Position numbers and translations under genes: made by a program
Shown: piece after piece, positions 49,704 through 61,549 of the stretch
Layout of the letters: each line of letters opens with the position of its first letter
Position numbering within the stretch: position 1 is the stretch's first letter
The notes under the pieces: model-generated
Database searches by the model: none
Told to the model about the DNA's origin: nothing
The model's input: the letters and a program-made list of their open reading frames with translations, nothing else
Origin: Apostichopus japonicus
Taxonomy: Eukaryota; Echinodermata; Holothuroidea; Aspidochirotida; Stichopodidae
Length of the DNA: 64,000 bases
Direction: 5' to 3'
Assembly (NCBI RefSeq): GCF_037975245.1
Contig: NC_092562.1
Location: 21,777,054 to 21,841,053, forward strand

Positions 49704-52700
49704 CTGAAGAAGAGAAGAAAGAAATAATTTAATAGAACTACGGGATGATGACAGAAAATCCATTCTATGCTCGTTGTAATGTTTGTCCCCAGGACAGAAA
49801 ATCCATTTTAACTTAATTGTGGGAATTAAACATTGTTTTCACAGGTGAGCTGAGGCCATTTTGAGTACATTTTTGGCATGCTTCTACCCACAAGTACATG
49901 TTTCATCTGGACAGAGGATTTATCAAGTTGACAGTAGATGTACAGACAGAATTTTCTCTAATCTTGAACACTTTATTACTATTCTTTAAAGACACAAACA
50001 CACACAATCACCAGCTCAAGTATAGATTCCTTTTGCCTGCAATGAATCAACAAGTGCAACAAGGTCTCAAAAGATTAATTTGGGAATATTGTTTTGCTCA
50101 TTAGCTTGGACACAAACAAGTAACAGTTTACCTAACATCAGTAAGTAGGCTGGCACAAAACAGTTACAACATAATGATTTGGAGGTACTAGCTCTGAATA
50201 TCTATAGTATCGATGGATGTCACATAAATCTGTGAAAAAGCTACAGATGTATGTAGGCAAACTTAAACGTTGGCTTGCTTTCTGTTGCCATGGTTAAATC
50301 ACGAAAATTCCAACTTGTGTCTTAATTGGTATCACACCATAACTTAAAAGGGGTCTAAGACTATATTGTAACTGTCTTCTTACAATATTGATACTGTTAT
50401 CAAGCTTAGCCCACACACGAGTAAAATATATGTCAAATTTGTGGTAAGCTCACCAGGACTGTAGAAAACACCACAAAAGTATACAAGTCTACTATGACAT
50501 TGCAATTATTAAAACTTCACAACCTTTTCCCATAAAACTAAGCCTAGGATATGTCACTAACTTACCAGTGTGATATTTGTTTTGATATGATGCTTTGTAG
50601 CAATGATCATCTCATGAAGATGAACCAATATATTATATTGAACGACAGAGTACTGATACTAAATTGTTCGCCTAGTACTACTAGTAGTACAGTATAAGCA
50701 TGGTTGGTTCAATTATGGCAAGATTAAGATCAAACTTAATATCAATTTGTCACTGTATTCACAAGGATTGCAACAGTGTTCCCTTTTGGCTGAACCAAGG
50801 CATTAGGCCCAACCACTATTTTTTTTAAATATTTCACCTGGGATTCCACTGGCATGTTTCTATATAAGAATCAGTCTACTGACTTGTACTATTATAGCAC
50901 ATAATAGCCTTTTCAGTTTGCATGGAGAAAGATTTATATTACTTAGCAATTAGCTCTAACGTTAGGCCTAAGTTACTGTACACTTATGTAGCCTATACCA
51001 GTCTTTTTACATTCAAGATTAACGTTAGGATAACAAACTAAGTAACATCCTTACTACGATTACGAAACTGTTAATAACAATAATAATTTCGATAAAGGTA
51101 GGCATATAATGCCTAGATCAAATTAGATGATAATGATAATTTATACCCTGGCCCATATATTATATTTTCGAATTTACGCACCTCCGATTTTTATGACTTA
51201 AAGTTGGACAATCACTAGGCTACACAATTATTAGCCAAAACTGTGTAAGTTAGACCAATATAAAAGTACAAGTAGTTCTGTGGTGCCAACCTTGCGAGCG
51301 CATGTGGCTTCGGCTAGTTACAGACTCAAACTGAATTGAGCAACTTATTATTTTTGTCTACGCCGGTTAACTGAGTAAAGACAACTTAGGGCCTAGGGTA
51401 GATTCACTTTCAACATGGTTAGCATCGTTGTTGATTAGCCTAAATTTATTTGCAGACTTCATCCAATGAATTCGGCCGAACTTAGCTTCATGTTTAAAGG
51501 TCGTCGAGAAATTCGGAATTAAATCGCTGATGTGACATATATATCACCAACTGGATCGAATATTTCTGATATTCAACAGTGCAGCACCTTAACTAGTCAA
51601 ACGCATCAATTTCTTTGTAGCGCCATATCTGCTCTTACCTTTTGGATATAGTTACGTCCCACCCACATCGTTAATCACAAAAATTTACTTCTGTCATTAA
51701 TAGTTGTTTCATTGACTAAGGCTACTTTACTAACATGAAACTGTCACTAGGTTGACTAAATTCTTATGGCAATAATACACCAAATCTTTCCTTTCCTTCA
51801 TAGCATACCCGATCATTGCCGTTTCTTATTATACATTCCACTTCCAGTACTCCCCCCCCCCCCCAAATACAATCATTGCTTGAGCGATGCCGATATAACA
51901 CAGACCAAAAACAACACAGTGAAATAGATATTGAATATATTGACCAGCTTGCATTTTGCAATACATATTATAGTTCGAATATGTTAGTAATCCGCAGTGT
52001 TGTCGAGAAGCAGATCGGGTTCCAGGAAAAAATGTGTCACCTTCTTGAGGTCTTCATTTGTCTTACTTATGTTACGAAAATGAGAATGAGATATCGTTTA
52101 TCGCATAGTTTGCCCGGGCCCACTAAATCATCCAAGCCCGGAGCTGCACCGGGTCCACGGGTCTTAAAATGTTTAAAATGTCAGAATATGAATGAGTTCA
52201 TTGACGTCACTGAAAAATGGTGCTGAAGCTGAACAGATTATTTTTTGTTGTTGATTGACTTGTTACACTTAGATAATTCTACTTACTGGGTTTACTTCCA
52301 AACGCCCTAACTTTACTTTCAATGAGCACTTGGAATTGGATCACATGTTAACCTTACTTATGGTACATGCGCTACATTCCATTTGGGTTCGTGTTTACGT
52401 TATCCAAGATTCGTGAGTAGTTCTATTGAAATAGGAGTTCACGAGTCTTGAATACGCAACAAAACATGACATCAGCAGTAGTTTGAATCGGTACAATACG
52501 TGAGTGAATTGCGCGACTAGATTAGGCCTCTTTAGTTTGGCTGGATTTCCTGTCTAAAATTAAGAAAATGGTACGCGAATAATCAAGGCTTAATTTACGC
52601 AACTTTTCTGTTGAATTATTATGTATCTCCAATGGAGTAAATCATATGTAGAGGAAACTATCGAATAAACACCGTACATATAGGACTCAACATTTTGGTA

Positions 52701-54199
52701 ACCTCGAAGTGAAGGTTCAATGGTGATGACGTAACTTTTCCGACCAATCTTGAGCGACTACTTACACATAATTGCGGGACACCCTCGTTACGCCTAGCAA
52801 TCCGCGTTGCAAAATGTATAGGGTCAGGCAGTTATCGCAGAATAGTCAAAGCACAAAAATGCTTGCTGTGATTTTGGTTTTCGTTGAGATGTTTTGAAAG
52901 CCAACACAGAGCATTTCCTTCTATACATCCCTTCTGTAGAAGTAAACTATGTTCCGTTTATGACAACCTGTCGGCTGGCGAGTTTTTTTTTTATGCAGGT
53001 AGGTTCGTACCATTGTGTATATTGAATAGCCAATCACAGCCAAGTTCATTTTGACGTCATCAAATATGACAAGGAAAGCATGAAAGACTTAATATTTAAA
53101 TTCGATTGCCGGCTGAACAGAGAACCATAACCTCGGATCACCATTTTCACCGGTCTTTGTAACTCATGAGTTATATGTAGACCTACCTGGGTGCTTTTTT
53201 TCACCATGCAGTCTTCGTGGTGTAAGCTATGTTAAAGACGGCATAGCCGGTCATTCGACGCTGGGCACTAACCGGCGCCACACCGTGTGTCGTGACCTAT
53301 GTTGCACTTACAAATAATGATGTCTGTGGCTTAATTTCAATATCTGACGAGAACCATTCTTTGAGACGAAAATGCCGGCTTCCCTCGTATGATATCCGTG
53401 ACACGCGCTTCTTTTATAGCTATATCTCATTGCCACTTAATGTATCTTACAATAGTGATTTGAAACAAGATTTCGGGGACTGTTAGACTACCACGGTTCA
53501 ACTGGGTGACATGGATGCCGCAATGATAGAACTGGGCATCTATGACGCCGACAACTGGTACAGGAACTCCCAGCAATGTTTTATGACGATCATTGACACG
53601 GGGTGAAGTAAGGCTATGACGCCTTGGGTTTGCTATAGAGCCTATATGAGTTAACAGTGTATGCTTATAATGAATGCAAAACCATGAACATACGCCCTGC
53701 CCATCAAACTATAGAGAGCAGGGTGGAACAAGCCCAGAAGAGGGTCTTATTCACTCATACTGTAGACATCGTACAGTGCAAGTGAGCACATACCTACGTC
53801 ACTAATACATCACTTCTAGCAACTTTGGGAGTAACATTAGATATCCGTGTTCATTCTGATTTCTTTTCTATTCAAATTTATATTCCGAACATCCAACCCG
53901 ATGGACATTGGATTGCCACTTTATCGACCACTTTATAATACACTGTATACATGACATTTGACTACCGCACAACTTGAAATCAAGAATCAAGATAATCAAG
54001 TCCCAAAGGCGAATACATCCACTTGTCGAAGGAGAAGTATTTTTAGTGAACAATAAAATTCCTATCCAATTTAGATGGTCCGTCGATCAAGAATAAATGG
54101 TAATTATCAATGTCATATGCATTCAGTGGAAAGGAGTTGTCTGTATATATGTGTGTGTAACCTTTGACATAACCTTAGTCCATTTATTCTGAACCAGTC

Positions 54200-54570
54200 C
54201 ACACGACCCACTTTCCGCACAGGAACTCCCTGATCCAACAATGATTACTATCATTCTACAGACGACCCACCTTTCAATAATAATAACTCCTTCGGAGACC
54301 TACTATCCAACGATATTGCCTCTCTATAGACGACCCACTATCCAACAATAACCACTCTTGAGACGACCCACTATCCAACAATAATAGCTTTTAGTCGACC
54401 CACTATCCAACGACTTAAACTCTCTAAACGACCCACCAATCCATCCAACAAAATAAGCTTTCTAGACAACACACCATCCAACACTCATAACTCTCTAGAT
54501 GACCCACTATCCAACAAAGTAAAGTCTTTAGACGACCCACTACACTCTTTTGACGACCCACCATTCAAAA
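54200..54570 (+). repeat. Degenerate 33-bp minisatellite (GACGACCCACTATCCAACA)
   Basis: About eleven units. The word GACCCAC or a close relative starts at 54205, 54264, 54297, 54332, 54365, 54398, 54430, 54466, 54501, 54534 and 54555, a spacing of about 33 bp. Each unit carries GACCCACTATCCAACAATAA and a CTCTCTAGA-like end. Confidence 0.9.
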
Positions 54571-55399
54571 AGAATGATGGACAACATTGCTCAACGTCTA
54601 TGCATATATTTACACGAGAAGTGGTTTGTATATTTTCATATCCATTAAAGTGGCCCCTCCGCGACCTTTGAACTGAAAAGATAAACGTATAACGCAAACA
54701 TTTTACCAGCAGCTTCTAGAGGAATCACAGTGAACGACCTGTTTTACTAATATATTGTTCTTTAAAATCTTGTTCTTTCCTTTCACAAACATGTTATTCT
54801 ACGCCCTTGACATGGGATACATTTTAAGTGTTTGCTTAGCTGCCTTATATATCTACTATGGGTTCAAGGTTTCGCGTTAAATGAAAATTATTTGTACGTA
54901 TACATTATCTTGCTCTGTGGTTAACCAATTCGCACTATAGTGTAAATAAAAGCAAGAACATTTGCAGCCAACTTGTCGCGACGATGACACTTATACTTCT
55001 GCTGTTACCAGATAGTAAATACATTTCCAAAAAGCTTTCACCAAAACCAAAATTCGAATCTTTGCATTAATCCCGCTCAAGATTCCTCTCGTTACGTGTT
55101 GGTGCCAAAAAAAAAAAAAAAATTGCAGATGCACTACAAATTACGAAGGGGATGTTACCTACTATGTCAGGATAATTATGAATAATCAGTGCCTCAAATT
55201 ATAAACTCATTTCCATATTAAAGAGACAATGTATCTTGATATGGATACATTAATGAATAATCAATACATCGAACTATTCACATGGTCGTTTTTTGGGTGG
55301 TTAACGGATGAAGAATGAATGAACCTTCCAAATTTCAGATGTAGGCCCGTATGGCAACTCGTTTTAACATTTACCTCCCAATTCTACTAAAGTGTAATA

Positions 55400-55800
55400 C
55401 ATTCAACTTAAGTCGAATTCAATTCAAATTAAGTGAATAGACTTCGACTTGAGTAAAATTTATTCCACTGAATTTAAGTGACATAGAATTCCACTTTAGT
55501 AGAATACAAATGTTCTATTTACTTAAGTGGAAAGCAATTTCACTTAAGTAGAATTGTATTCCTCTTAAGTAGATTATAATTTCAATTAAGCTTAATTGCA
55601 CGCTACTTAAGTGAAATGTCATTTTACTTAAGTAAAAGTAGAATTCAATTTTACTTAGAACTGAATATATAACTTAAGTGAAATTGGACAATACTGGCCT
55701 CTTTTTTACTTAAGTAGAATACAATTCTACTTTACGTGAAATACAATTTCACTGAAGTGAAATAAGATTTCACTTAAGTGGAATTGAATATCACTCAAGC
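55400..55800. repeat. 21-bp-phased array of ACTTAAGT palindromes
   Basis: About 19 units. Cores matching or close to ACTTAAGT start near 55407, 55427, 55447, 55472, 55493, 55521, 55542, 55563, 55585, 55605, 55626, 55653, 55672, 55708, 55730, 55751, 55772 and 55793. Spacing is mostly 20-22 bp. The linker (GGAATTGAATTTC type) is itself nearly self-complementary, so the array reads almost the same on both strands. Copies are diverged, often at one or two positions. It lies 0.6 kb from exon 2 in intron 2. Confidence 0.9.
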
Positions 55801-55974
55801 AAATAAGAGGGAGGGGGGGGGGGGTTAATGTTAAACGGCTTGAAAAAAGGCCCGAGTCGATTGAAACAACAAAGAGCTGCATGTCACTGGTAGTTTATAT
55901 ATTATTTCGGTGTTCAAAAGGTTTAACAGCATTATTCCTACCAGTGGCTCACCTTTTGGGAGCATGGAGGCACG

Positions 55975-56275
55975 CACGTTCATCACCCCCTCCCCCCCCC
56001 CCTCACCCCTTCCCCCTCACCCCCTCACCCCCTCACCGTCGGTCTCCGGGTGTCCCTATCACGTCCTCACCGAACCAATATAACAGGCTTCGTTCTTGGT
56101 CATAGACCAGGTGAGAAATGTGATACACGATACCCCGTCCAATTCTACCCTCCCCTCCTCTCCGCATCCTCCCCCTCCTCTCCGCATCCTCCCCTCCTCT
56201 CCCCATCCTCCCCTCCTCTCCCCAGCCCCTTCCTCTCCCATGCCCCTTCCTCTCCCCATCCCCCCTCCTCCCAAT
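55975..56275 (+). repeat. Pyrimidine-rich CCCCTCACC / CCTCCTCTCCCCAT repeats
   Basis: Two low-complexity blocks: CCCCTCACC units at about 55985-56040 and CTCCTCTCCCCATCCTCCC units at about 56145-56270. They create long proline/serine-rich open frames that are not genes. The second block ends 155 bp from the exon 2 donor. Confidence 0.9.
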
Positions 56276-56430
56276 GCTACAACTTAATTTCCCTACACGT
56301 AAATCCGTGCGGGATGTACACGACTAGACATCGAACCCAGCATATATGGGCAAGGAACTCTATACCTGCAAACAGGATGTACCCCTCTGTTTTACACCGA
56401 AAAAAAATCAAGTGAAAAAAAGTAGCTTAC

Positions 56431-56789
56431 CAGTCCTCGGCAATTGCTGACTGCGATACTTGACCGCTGATGACCAAATAAATGACCAGTGTAGTGGCAA
56501 TCGTCCACATACCTATGGCTACTAACGACACCAGTTCTATCCTCTCGCTCTACCACGAAATGTGGGCTAATAAGTTTCGTATTTAGAGTCAGGTTCATGT
56601 GAAATTGTGTACCATATGCTTGGACACTGTAATGTATAGTTTTATCTGCTAGAGGTTCCTTGTGCGTATCTAGATGTCTTCGAGTCCTTTTTCGACTGTT
56701 TATTATATCATATGAAAGAAAATCTCCGCGGTGATTCACTAACGACGGCACCACTAACTCATAATGTCCAAACTGCTGTATGAGTTTAT
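56431..56789 (-). CDS. ADAMTS: ADAMTS exon 2: reprolysin-type prodomain
   Basis: Encodes the end of Asp33 and residues 34-152. The acceptor TTTTCACAG precedes 56789 and the donor GTAAGC follows 56431; the length of 359 nt keeps phase 1 to phase 0. The product matches the M12B/ADAMTS propeptide. It opens with HYELVVPS, LVNHRGDFLSYDI, then a YSVQAYGTQFHMNLTLN core and LISPHFVVE. It ends with DDCHYTGHL and SSIAVSNCRGL, holding two of the usual prodomain cysteines (130, 148). A sequon NLT is at residue 98. A basic run RKRTRR (residues 65-70) could be an early proprotein-convertase site. The propeptide keeps the enzyme latent and helps folding in the secretory pathway (family knowledge). Confidence 0.93.
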
Positions 56790-57357
56790 CTGTGAAAAGA
56801 AAAAAAAGAACCACAATAAATAAGAGTCGATCGTGAATTCTGAAAGCCTGCCAAAGGTAAATATATTGAAAACGATATGAAACGTCAATAAACAGGGTAT
56901 AGCGTAACCAAGACATCGGGGGAGGGGGGGGGGTGGGTGTAGAAGGAGGACTGTAGAGCGAGTGAGGGCTGTAAAGGTGTAGAGAGGCAGCGGATACATG
57001 GAAACACACTTTGTAGATAAAATGTGATAAGTATCGGTAACCTTTACGTCACTGTATTAGGCCTATCCATCATCTTGCGGCATTGCCAAATTCAACAATA
57101 TCTTTCTTAAGTTGCGTGTGGTTTTTGGGAGTGCAAATTTTTATTTCCATTGCAGTTAGTGTCGAGCTAAATGCTGAAAAAAAACGTTTTTGAATGGAAT
57201 GTAGCTAATGACAACTCAACACAAGGTGCACGGCTACTACGTGCATGTTGTGTTAATGTGCCATCCGGATGTCGTTTACGCACGATGCCTGTAAACGATT
57301 CTGTATAGGAATTCAGTACGGGTAAGGCTCCAAGTGATGCACAGGTGGCTATCATGT

Positions 57358-57546
57358 GGCTTTTCTTGCCTTTTGGCTAAGATCATGTGTAGTATTATGT
57401 TCCCCTTCTAGGGGAATCGTGATGCACACCCGACGATGATCACACTGCAGTCAGTCTCGATGCAAGGGGACTGGGGGTTGAGAGCGGATCAATCGTTCTG
57501 TTGTTTCGTTTTTCGTGCCCAGGTTCTTTCCTGGGTGACTTTTTTC
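57358..57546 (+). ncRNA. U2-snRNA-like sequence (variant or snRNA-derived repeat)
   Basis: The 5' portion reads GCTTTTCTTGCCTTTTGGCT, then AAGATCATGTGTAGTATTATG. It matches the 5' domain of U2 snRNA, including the first stem loop and the invariant branch-site pairing region GTGTAGTA. The next 140 bases do not resemble U2. They contain a hairpin TTCCCC-TTCTA-GGGGAA (57400-57416), an Sm-like GTTTTTCG (57508-57515), a terminal hairpin CCCAGG-TTCTTT-CCTGGG (57518-57535) and a T6 run (57540-57545). The total of about 189 nt is close to U2 length. It could be a chimeric pseudogene, a U2-headed SINE or a divergent snRNA; no clear snRNA promoter is visible upstream. Confidence 0.5.
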
Positions 57547-57597
57547 TTAAAAAGTATCGTGTCACTCATGTACCATGGTTTGTACGGTTACTTTGAG

Positions 57598-57605
57598 TGA
57601 CGTCA
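57598..57605. promoter_or_regulatory. Perfect CRE palindrome TGACGTCA
   Basis: One of five exact copies in the window (13542-13549, 52202-52209, 53052-53059, 57598-57605, 60864-60871), four of them in introns 1-2. By base composition about one or fewer is expected. CREB/ATF binding is inferred from the motif. Confidence 0.35.
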
Positions 57606-59495
57606 TCATTTCTTTGACCATCGACATAAAGGGATTGTTGCGCACTTCGGAAGACATTCCGCATTTAATATTCGCACTAGTTAGCAGTGTTTGCTATGAA
57701 TAAAGCGTATTATTTGCCTAGGATTAACAACTCTATAACTATTCTGAAACAAATGAACAAATACGAAGTTAAGACGCTCACTTAAGCCAAACTGAGTTTG
57801 TTATAGTATCCCAATACAGGGGGCTAGGATGCGAAGCGAAGAGCAAGTGGTTCTATGTTTGACATGCCAACGTAAACTTGAATTAACACGACCAACGAAT
57901 GAACCAAACGCTCAGCCGGTATGGGTATATCCACTCGATTCGAACTATTTCAAAACCCTCTCGCCGTCCTGTCATGCATGCCCAGTTTCCCCATCCTTTC
58001 TTCCTCTATTTTTTTAAACTTCTTTCTCACTTCTTCCACCACCCTACTCCCCCTACTCCCCCCCATCCCAATCACGTTTAAATGCATAATGCAACAAGTA
58101 GGACGTTAGTTTAAGAAATTAGAATTCTTGCTTACAAGATTCGTGTGGGAAAAAATGATCGCTTGTAAATGACAGCTTGTATCAAGATCATATCAAGGCA
58201 GATATGGAGAGGAAATGTTCAATTAATTCATGCACGACGTACGGTATTGGCAAATATCGGAAGTATTCCATATAGTTACCGTCAATAGAAACAGTGACTG
58301 CTAGTTCTTGCAAGCGTTTGAAGACTAATAGTTCATGAAAATATGTGCAGTGTAGGAGTGAAAGCAAATGGAATGGCGTGTCAACTTAAATTGTCACATC
58401 AGATATAGATATTTCTAGTGACAGAAAGATTTGGTGGTTTGGAAATTTCAATAAAAAACCTTTTTATAGTTGACAAACTTGACATTGCTCGTGAAATAAA
58501 TATCATAGGTTTTGTATCATATCAACGTGGAGGCTGCAGACTCAATGGTAAACTTAAAGACACTGTTAAGTTGGTACAAATTCATGTTCTCCGGACGCAA
58601 CATGTGAAAGATTACTGGCTATCAAGAAAAACCTGTCTTTTCACTAAAAAAAAAGTTAAAATATAAGGTTGCGGATGAGAAGTGAATTGAATGTTGTGAA
58701 ATACATGTGATTGAAAACGTCATCTTATACAGGAAGTCTATACCTACAGATGATTTCAAGTCCAACCGAACCGGATGTCTTAAATGAAATTATGCATATT
58801 CACCAGACGGAACCCACCCCCAGTCCCATCCTTCCGCGATAAGGCTTGAGAAGTAATTGGACAAATGAAGGGGTTAACGGGGTGGGGTTGGAAGGATGGA
58901 GCGATGACTTTAATAAAAATTACCTCTCCCACTAACGTGTAGAGTAATCATAAACTTTTTTTTGCCCGAGGGATAACAAATAAAAATTGGGCGCAACCAT
59001 TTTAGAATTTTTCGTATCATTCATCAATTGAGTTATTACGGTTATATACTACAGCATACAATCACTTTACAGTGTGGAAGAGGCATATACTAATTTTTCA
59101 GCTCAGAAGCCAGCTCGAATATACTATTTATACTACAAATCGTAGGCAGATGGATCAAGAACCAGATCGGACCCGAAGAATATTTTTATGTTATGATGGT
59201 TCCTTTTTCAATCTTCATGTTTTTCAAGTCATGAAAAAGAGAATACACTATTCTTCACATTTGTTCCCGGACCGAACTATACCCTCCCCCCACCCCTTAT
59301 GACCCTGGGTCCCGTGCTGTATAACCTGTCTCTACCTCCCCCCCCCCCCGCCACCACACTCCTCTCCCTCAGGCTTGATCGAAGGAACGCCGAAAAACTT
59401 GTGAAGATGTTCTGAAAGAGGATGTGTATTGTTCGCTGTCTTGTAACACCACTGTACAACTCCAATCATGGCTACAGAACATCCTTTTGATCCTT

Positions 59496-59543
59496 GCTCC
59501 AACCATGGAGGTAAAAATCTGTTTTTACCTCCATGCTCCGACC
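59496..59543. mobile_element. 30-bp hairpin insertion flanked by 9-bp direct repeats
   Basis: The perfect 13-bp stem ATGGAGGTAAAAA, loop TCTG and complement stem TTTTTACCTCCAT occupy 59505-59534. The hairpin is flanked by GCTCCAACC (59496-59504) and GCTCCGACC (59535-59543), a 9-bp direct repeat with one mismatch, like a target duplication. It is too small to be a normal transposon. It may be a terminal-repeat-only remnant of a larger element. Confidence 0.6.
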
Positions 59544-60636
59544 AACATATACGTTCGCGATTCGTCTCCATGAAGTAACGCACATAACTTATCTTGTAGA
59601 CGATTGAAAGCTATAGTACATACAGCCTATTTATCCCATATGCGTGGATGATAAGTTGATCACATATTATATCGTTTGTATATATCTGTGCAATTTGAGC
59701 GACCATCGGTTGTAGAACTAGGCCATGTTACTAGTCATCAACAGAGGAAAACCATCAGTACAGACAGATAACTACCAAGCAGGATGGAATACATGTCGAA
59801 GGTCAGATGTCATCTATACTGGGGGCGATCATTTATTGCTACCTAAGGTTTACCGTATAAGACAAAAGAACAGTACATACACGACAAATGTCATGAATGA
59901 TTAGCCGTGAAAACAGCTGCAATGCCAAACGACAGAAGCGAAAGTGGATAGGCCTTTTTATTAACTTTTAGTAACTGTAACGTTATTACACCAGCCTATA
60001 AGATGCGTACTCCGAATCACATAGAAGGATATAATGGCTTAAACTCTTGGTTTCGTAAATAATAACCACTCGGTTATACAGATAATGAATCCATTTTGTA
60101 AATATTTTTTTTTTGGCTTATCAGCGTGTCCCGGATGCTATCAACAAATCACACAAACCAATAGGGCAGCAGCAACCCGATGGTGGGGAGGGGAGGGGGA
60201 TAAGATATTTTTCGAGGAGAGGAGTCTAAAATGGACGGTGCTGATATGCAACAAACAAATTTGAAGAATTTTCGACTATTCATGTTATACACACATACAC
60301 GTTTTAGAGGCCTGTTTATGTGCTGTTCATTTGGATTTTTGAGGTAATATTTTGTTTGCAAGTGGGAGGGGGAGGAATAATCCCCCATGGTTTTATTATG
60401 TGGAACACCCCCGCCCTCCTATACGTGGTTGCGCCCTTGCAAACCAATTGTAACGTTAAAACTTTGGTGGTTTTCATCTCGCACCAAACATTACGGTCTT
60501 CGCCATATATAGGTCTACATGTATGAGTCTGTCAGGTATTCTTCGTTCCCATGAGAGTCGTCATGCATGGTCGTTAAAAGATTGATCACTCTCTCGTCTT
60601 TTTCAAGGAAAGATTTACAAATTATCCGCGCATGAG

Positions 60637-60713
60637 ACTTATACCAGGGAGTTGTTAACAACTCCCTGCTTATATCATGGAGGTAAAACAGACTTTACCT
60701 CCATGCTTATACT
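60637..60713. mobile_element. Two adjacent hairpin insertions separated by 9-bp direct repeats
   Basis: A perfect 24-bp palindrome, left half CAGGGAGTTGTT (60645-60668), is followed by a second hairpin with stem ATGGAGGTAAA, loop ACAGAC and stem TTTACCTCCAT (60677-60704). Related 9-mers flank them: ACTTATACC (60637-60645), GCTTATATC (60668-60676) and GCTTATACT (60705-60713). The second hairpin belongs to the same family as the one at 59505, in the opposite sense as judged by its loop. Confidence 0.6.
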
Positions 60714-61537
60714 AAGGCATCAGAAGAAAGATAAAGCCCCTTTCCAGTACCTTCTATATGTACACTATGAGTGACACTATATATAATGCCAGTACAATGT
60801 ACCAATATGCTATACCGACCATCTCAAGGTCAACGAACTGTTTCTTTTCTAAACGTTTAAAGCTGACGTCAAACATGTTTTTTTTTCGAAGAACTAATCT
60901 AACAATGGAAGGTACGATTATTGCAGATTTAGACAGTTCAAAAAGGAAGCTGTTACTGACAAACAAACTTCCTGGTATTAGACAACATGCAGAAAAGAAC
61001 AATACACTGAGGTGGGTTTTCCATTATGAACAACAGGATCCGTTTACGATTGTCATTGATGACAGAGGGCTTTCTTTTCAGAGGGAAATTGGCAAATCGG
61101 GTCGATGACGTGTAGGCCTAATATGCACTTTCTTTATGTGTATACAGAAAATGTCAGGTGAAAAAATGACGTTTCTAGAAGATTTAACTTGTAACGTTTT
61201 TAGTACACACATAACTGCCATAAAAGCGTTACAAATGGGGCCAGCGCGTCCAAATTTTCAACGGGAGTTGAAAGAGTTCAACCAGCGTTCGACGTGATAC
61301 CGATATCGGGTTACAGTGCGGAAAGTATGCCAATATGGGCATGTTACCTATGGAACGCCAAAGGGACCACGACTGATGATGATGGTGATAATATAAGTTT
61401 GTATCATTATATAGTCCTTTAATGAAAACAATACATGATAATCATAAGAACTGTATGTCTATAAAACGAAAGTACAGGATTATACATAGAAAGTACACGA
61501 TGATATTCTAAACTGCTTACGATAAGATGCGCTCTGT

Positions 61538-61549
61538 ATGCATATGCAT
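61538..61549. promoter_or_regulatory. POU-type MORE palindrome
   Basis: Exact ATGCATATGCAT, the palindromic octamer element bound by POU-factor dimers in vertebrates. It lies in intron 1, 1.6 kb downstream of exon 1, a plausible enhancer position. A related ATGCATACG/CATACGCATATGCAT cluster is at about 61828-61863. Binding in this organism is inference only. Confidence 0.35.

Larger units (their letters stand above)
49704..56430 (-). other. ADAMTS intron 2 (6.7 kb)
   Basis: Bounded by GT-AG ends matching exons 2 and 3. It contains two degenerate arrays (a 33-bp repeat at 54.2-54.57 kb and a 21-bp palindromic array at 55.4-55.8 kb), pyrimidine-rich low-complexity DNA at 55.97-56.27 kb, and CRE palindromes at 52202 and 53052. 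The stretch 49.8-54.1 kb shows no gene or repeat I can name. Confidence 0.8.

Noticed and set aside
51816-52226. 136-codon plus-strand frame
   Set aside because: Longest unexplained plus-strand frame, but it starts in a C homopolymer and shows no motif or splice context I recognise.
53512-53607. Short plus-strand frame MDAAMIELGIYDADNW...
   Set aside because: Only 31 codons, with an upstream in-frame stop and no known family or splice support.
56050-56415. Proline/serine-rich 121-codon frame near exon 2
   Set aside because: Comes from CTCCTCTCCCC repeats. It lies opposite the coding strand of the ADAMTS gene.
60758-61108. 116-codon plus-strand frame in intron 1
   Set aside because: No recognisable domain, and an equally open frame exists on the other strand; probably chance.
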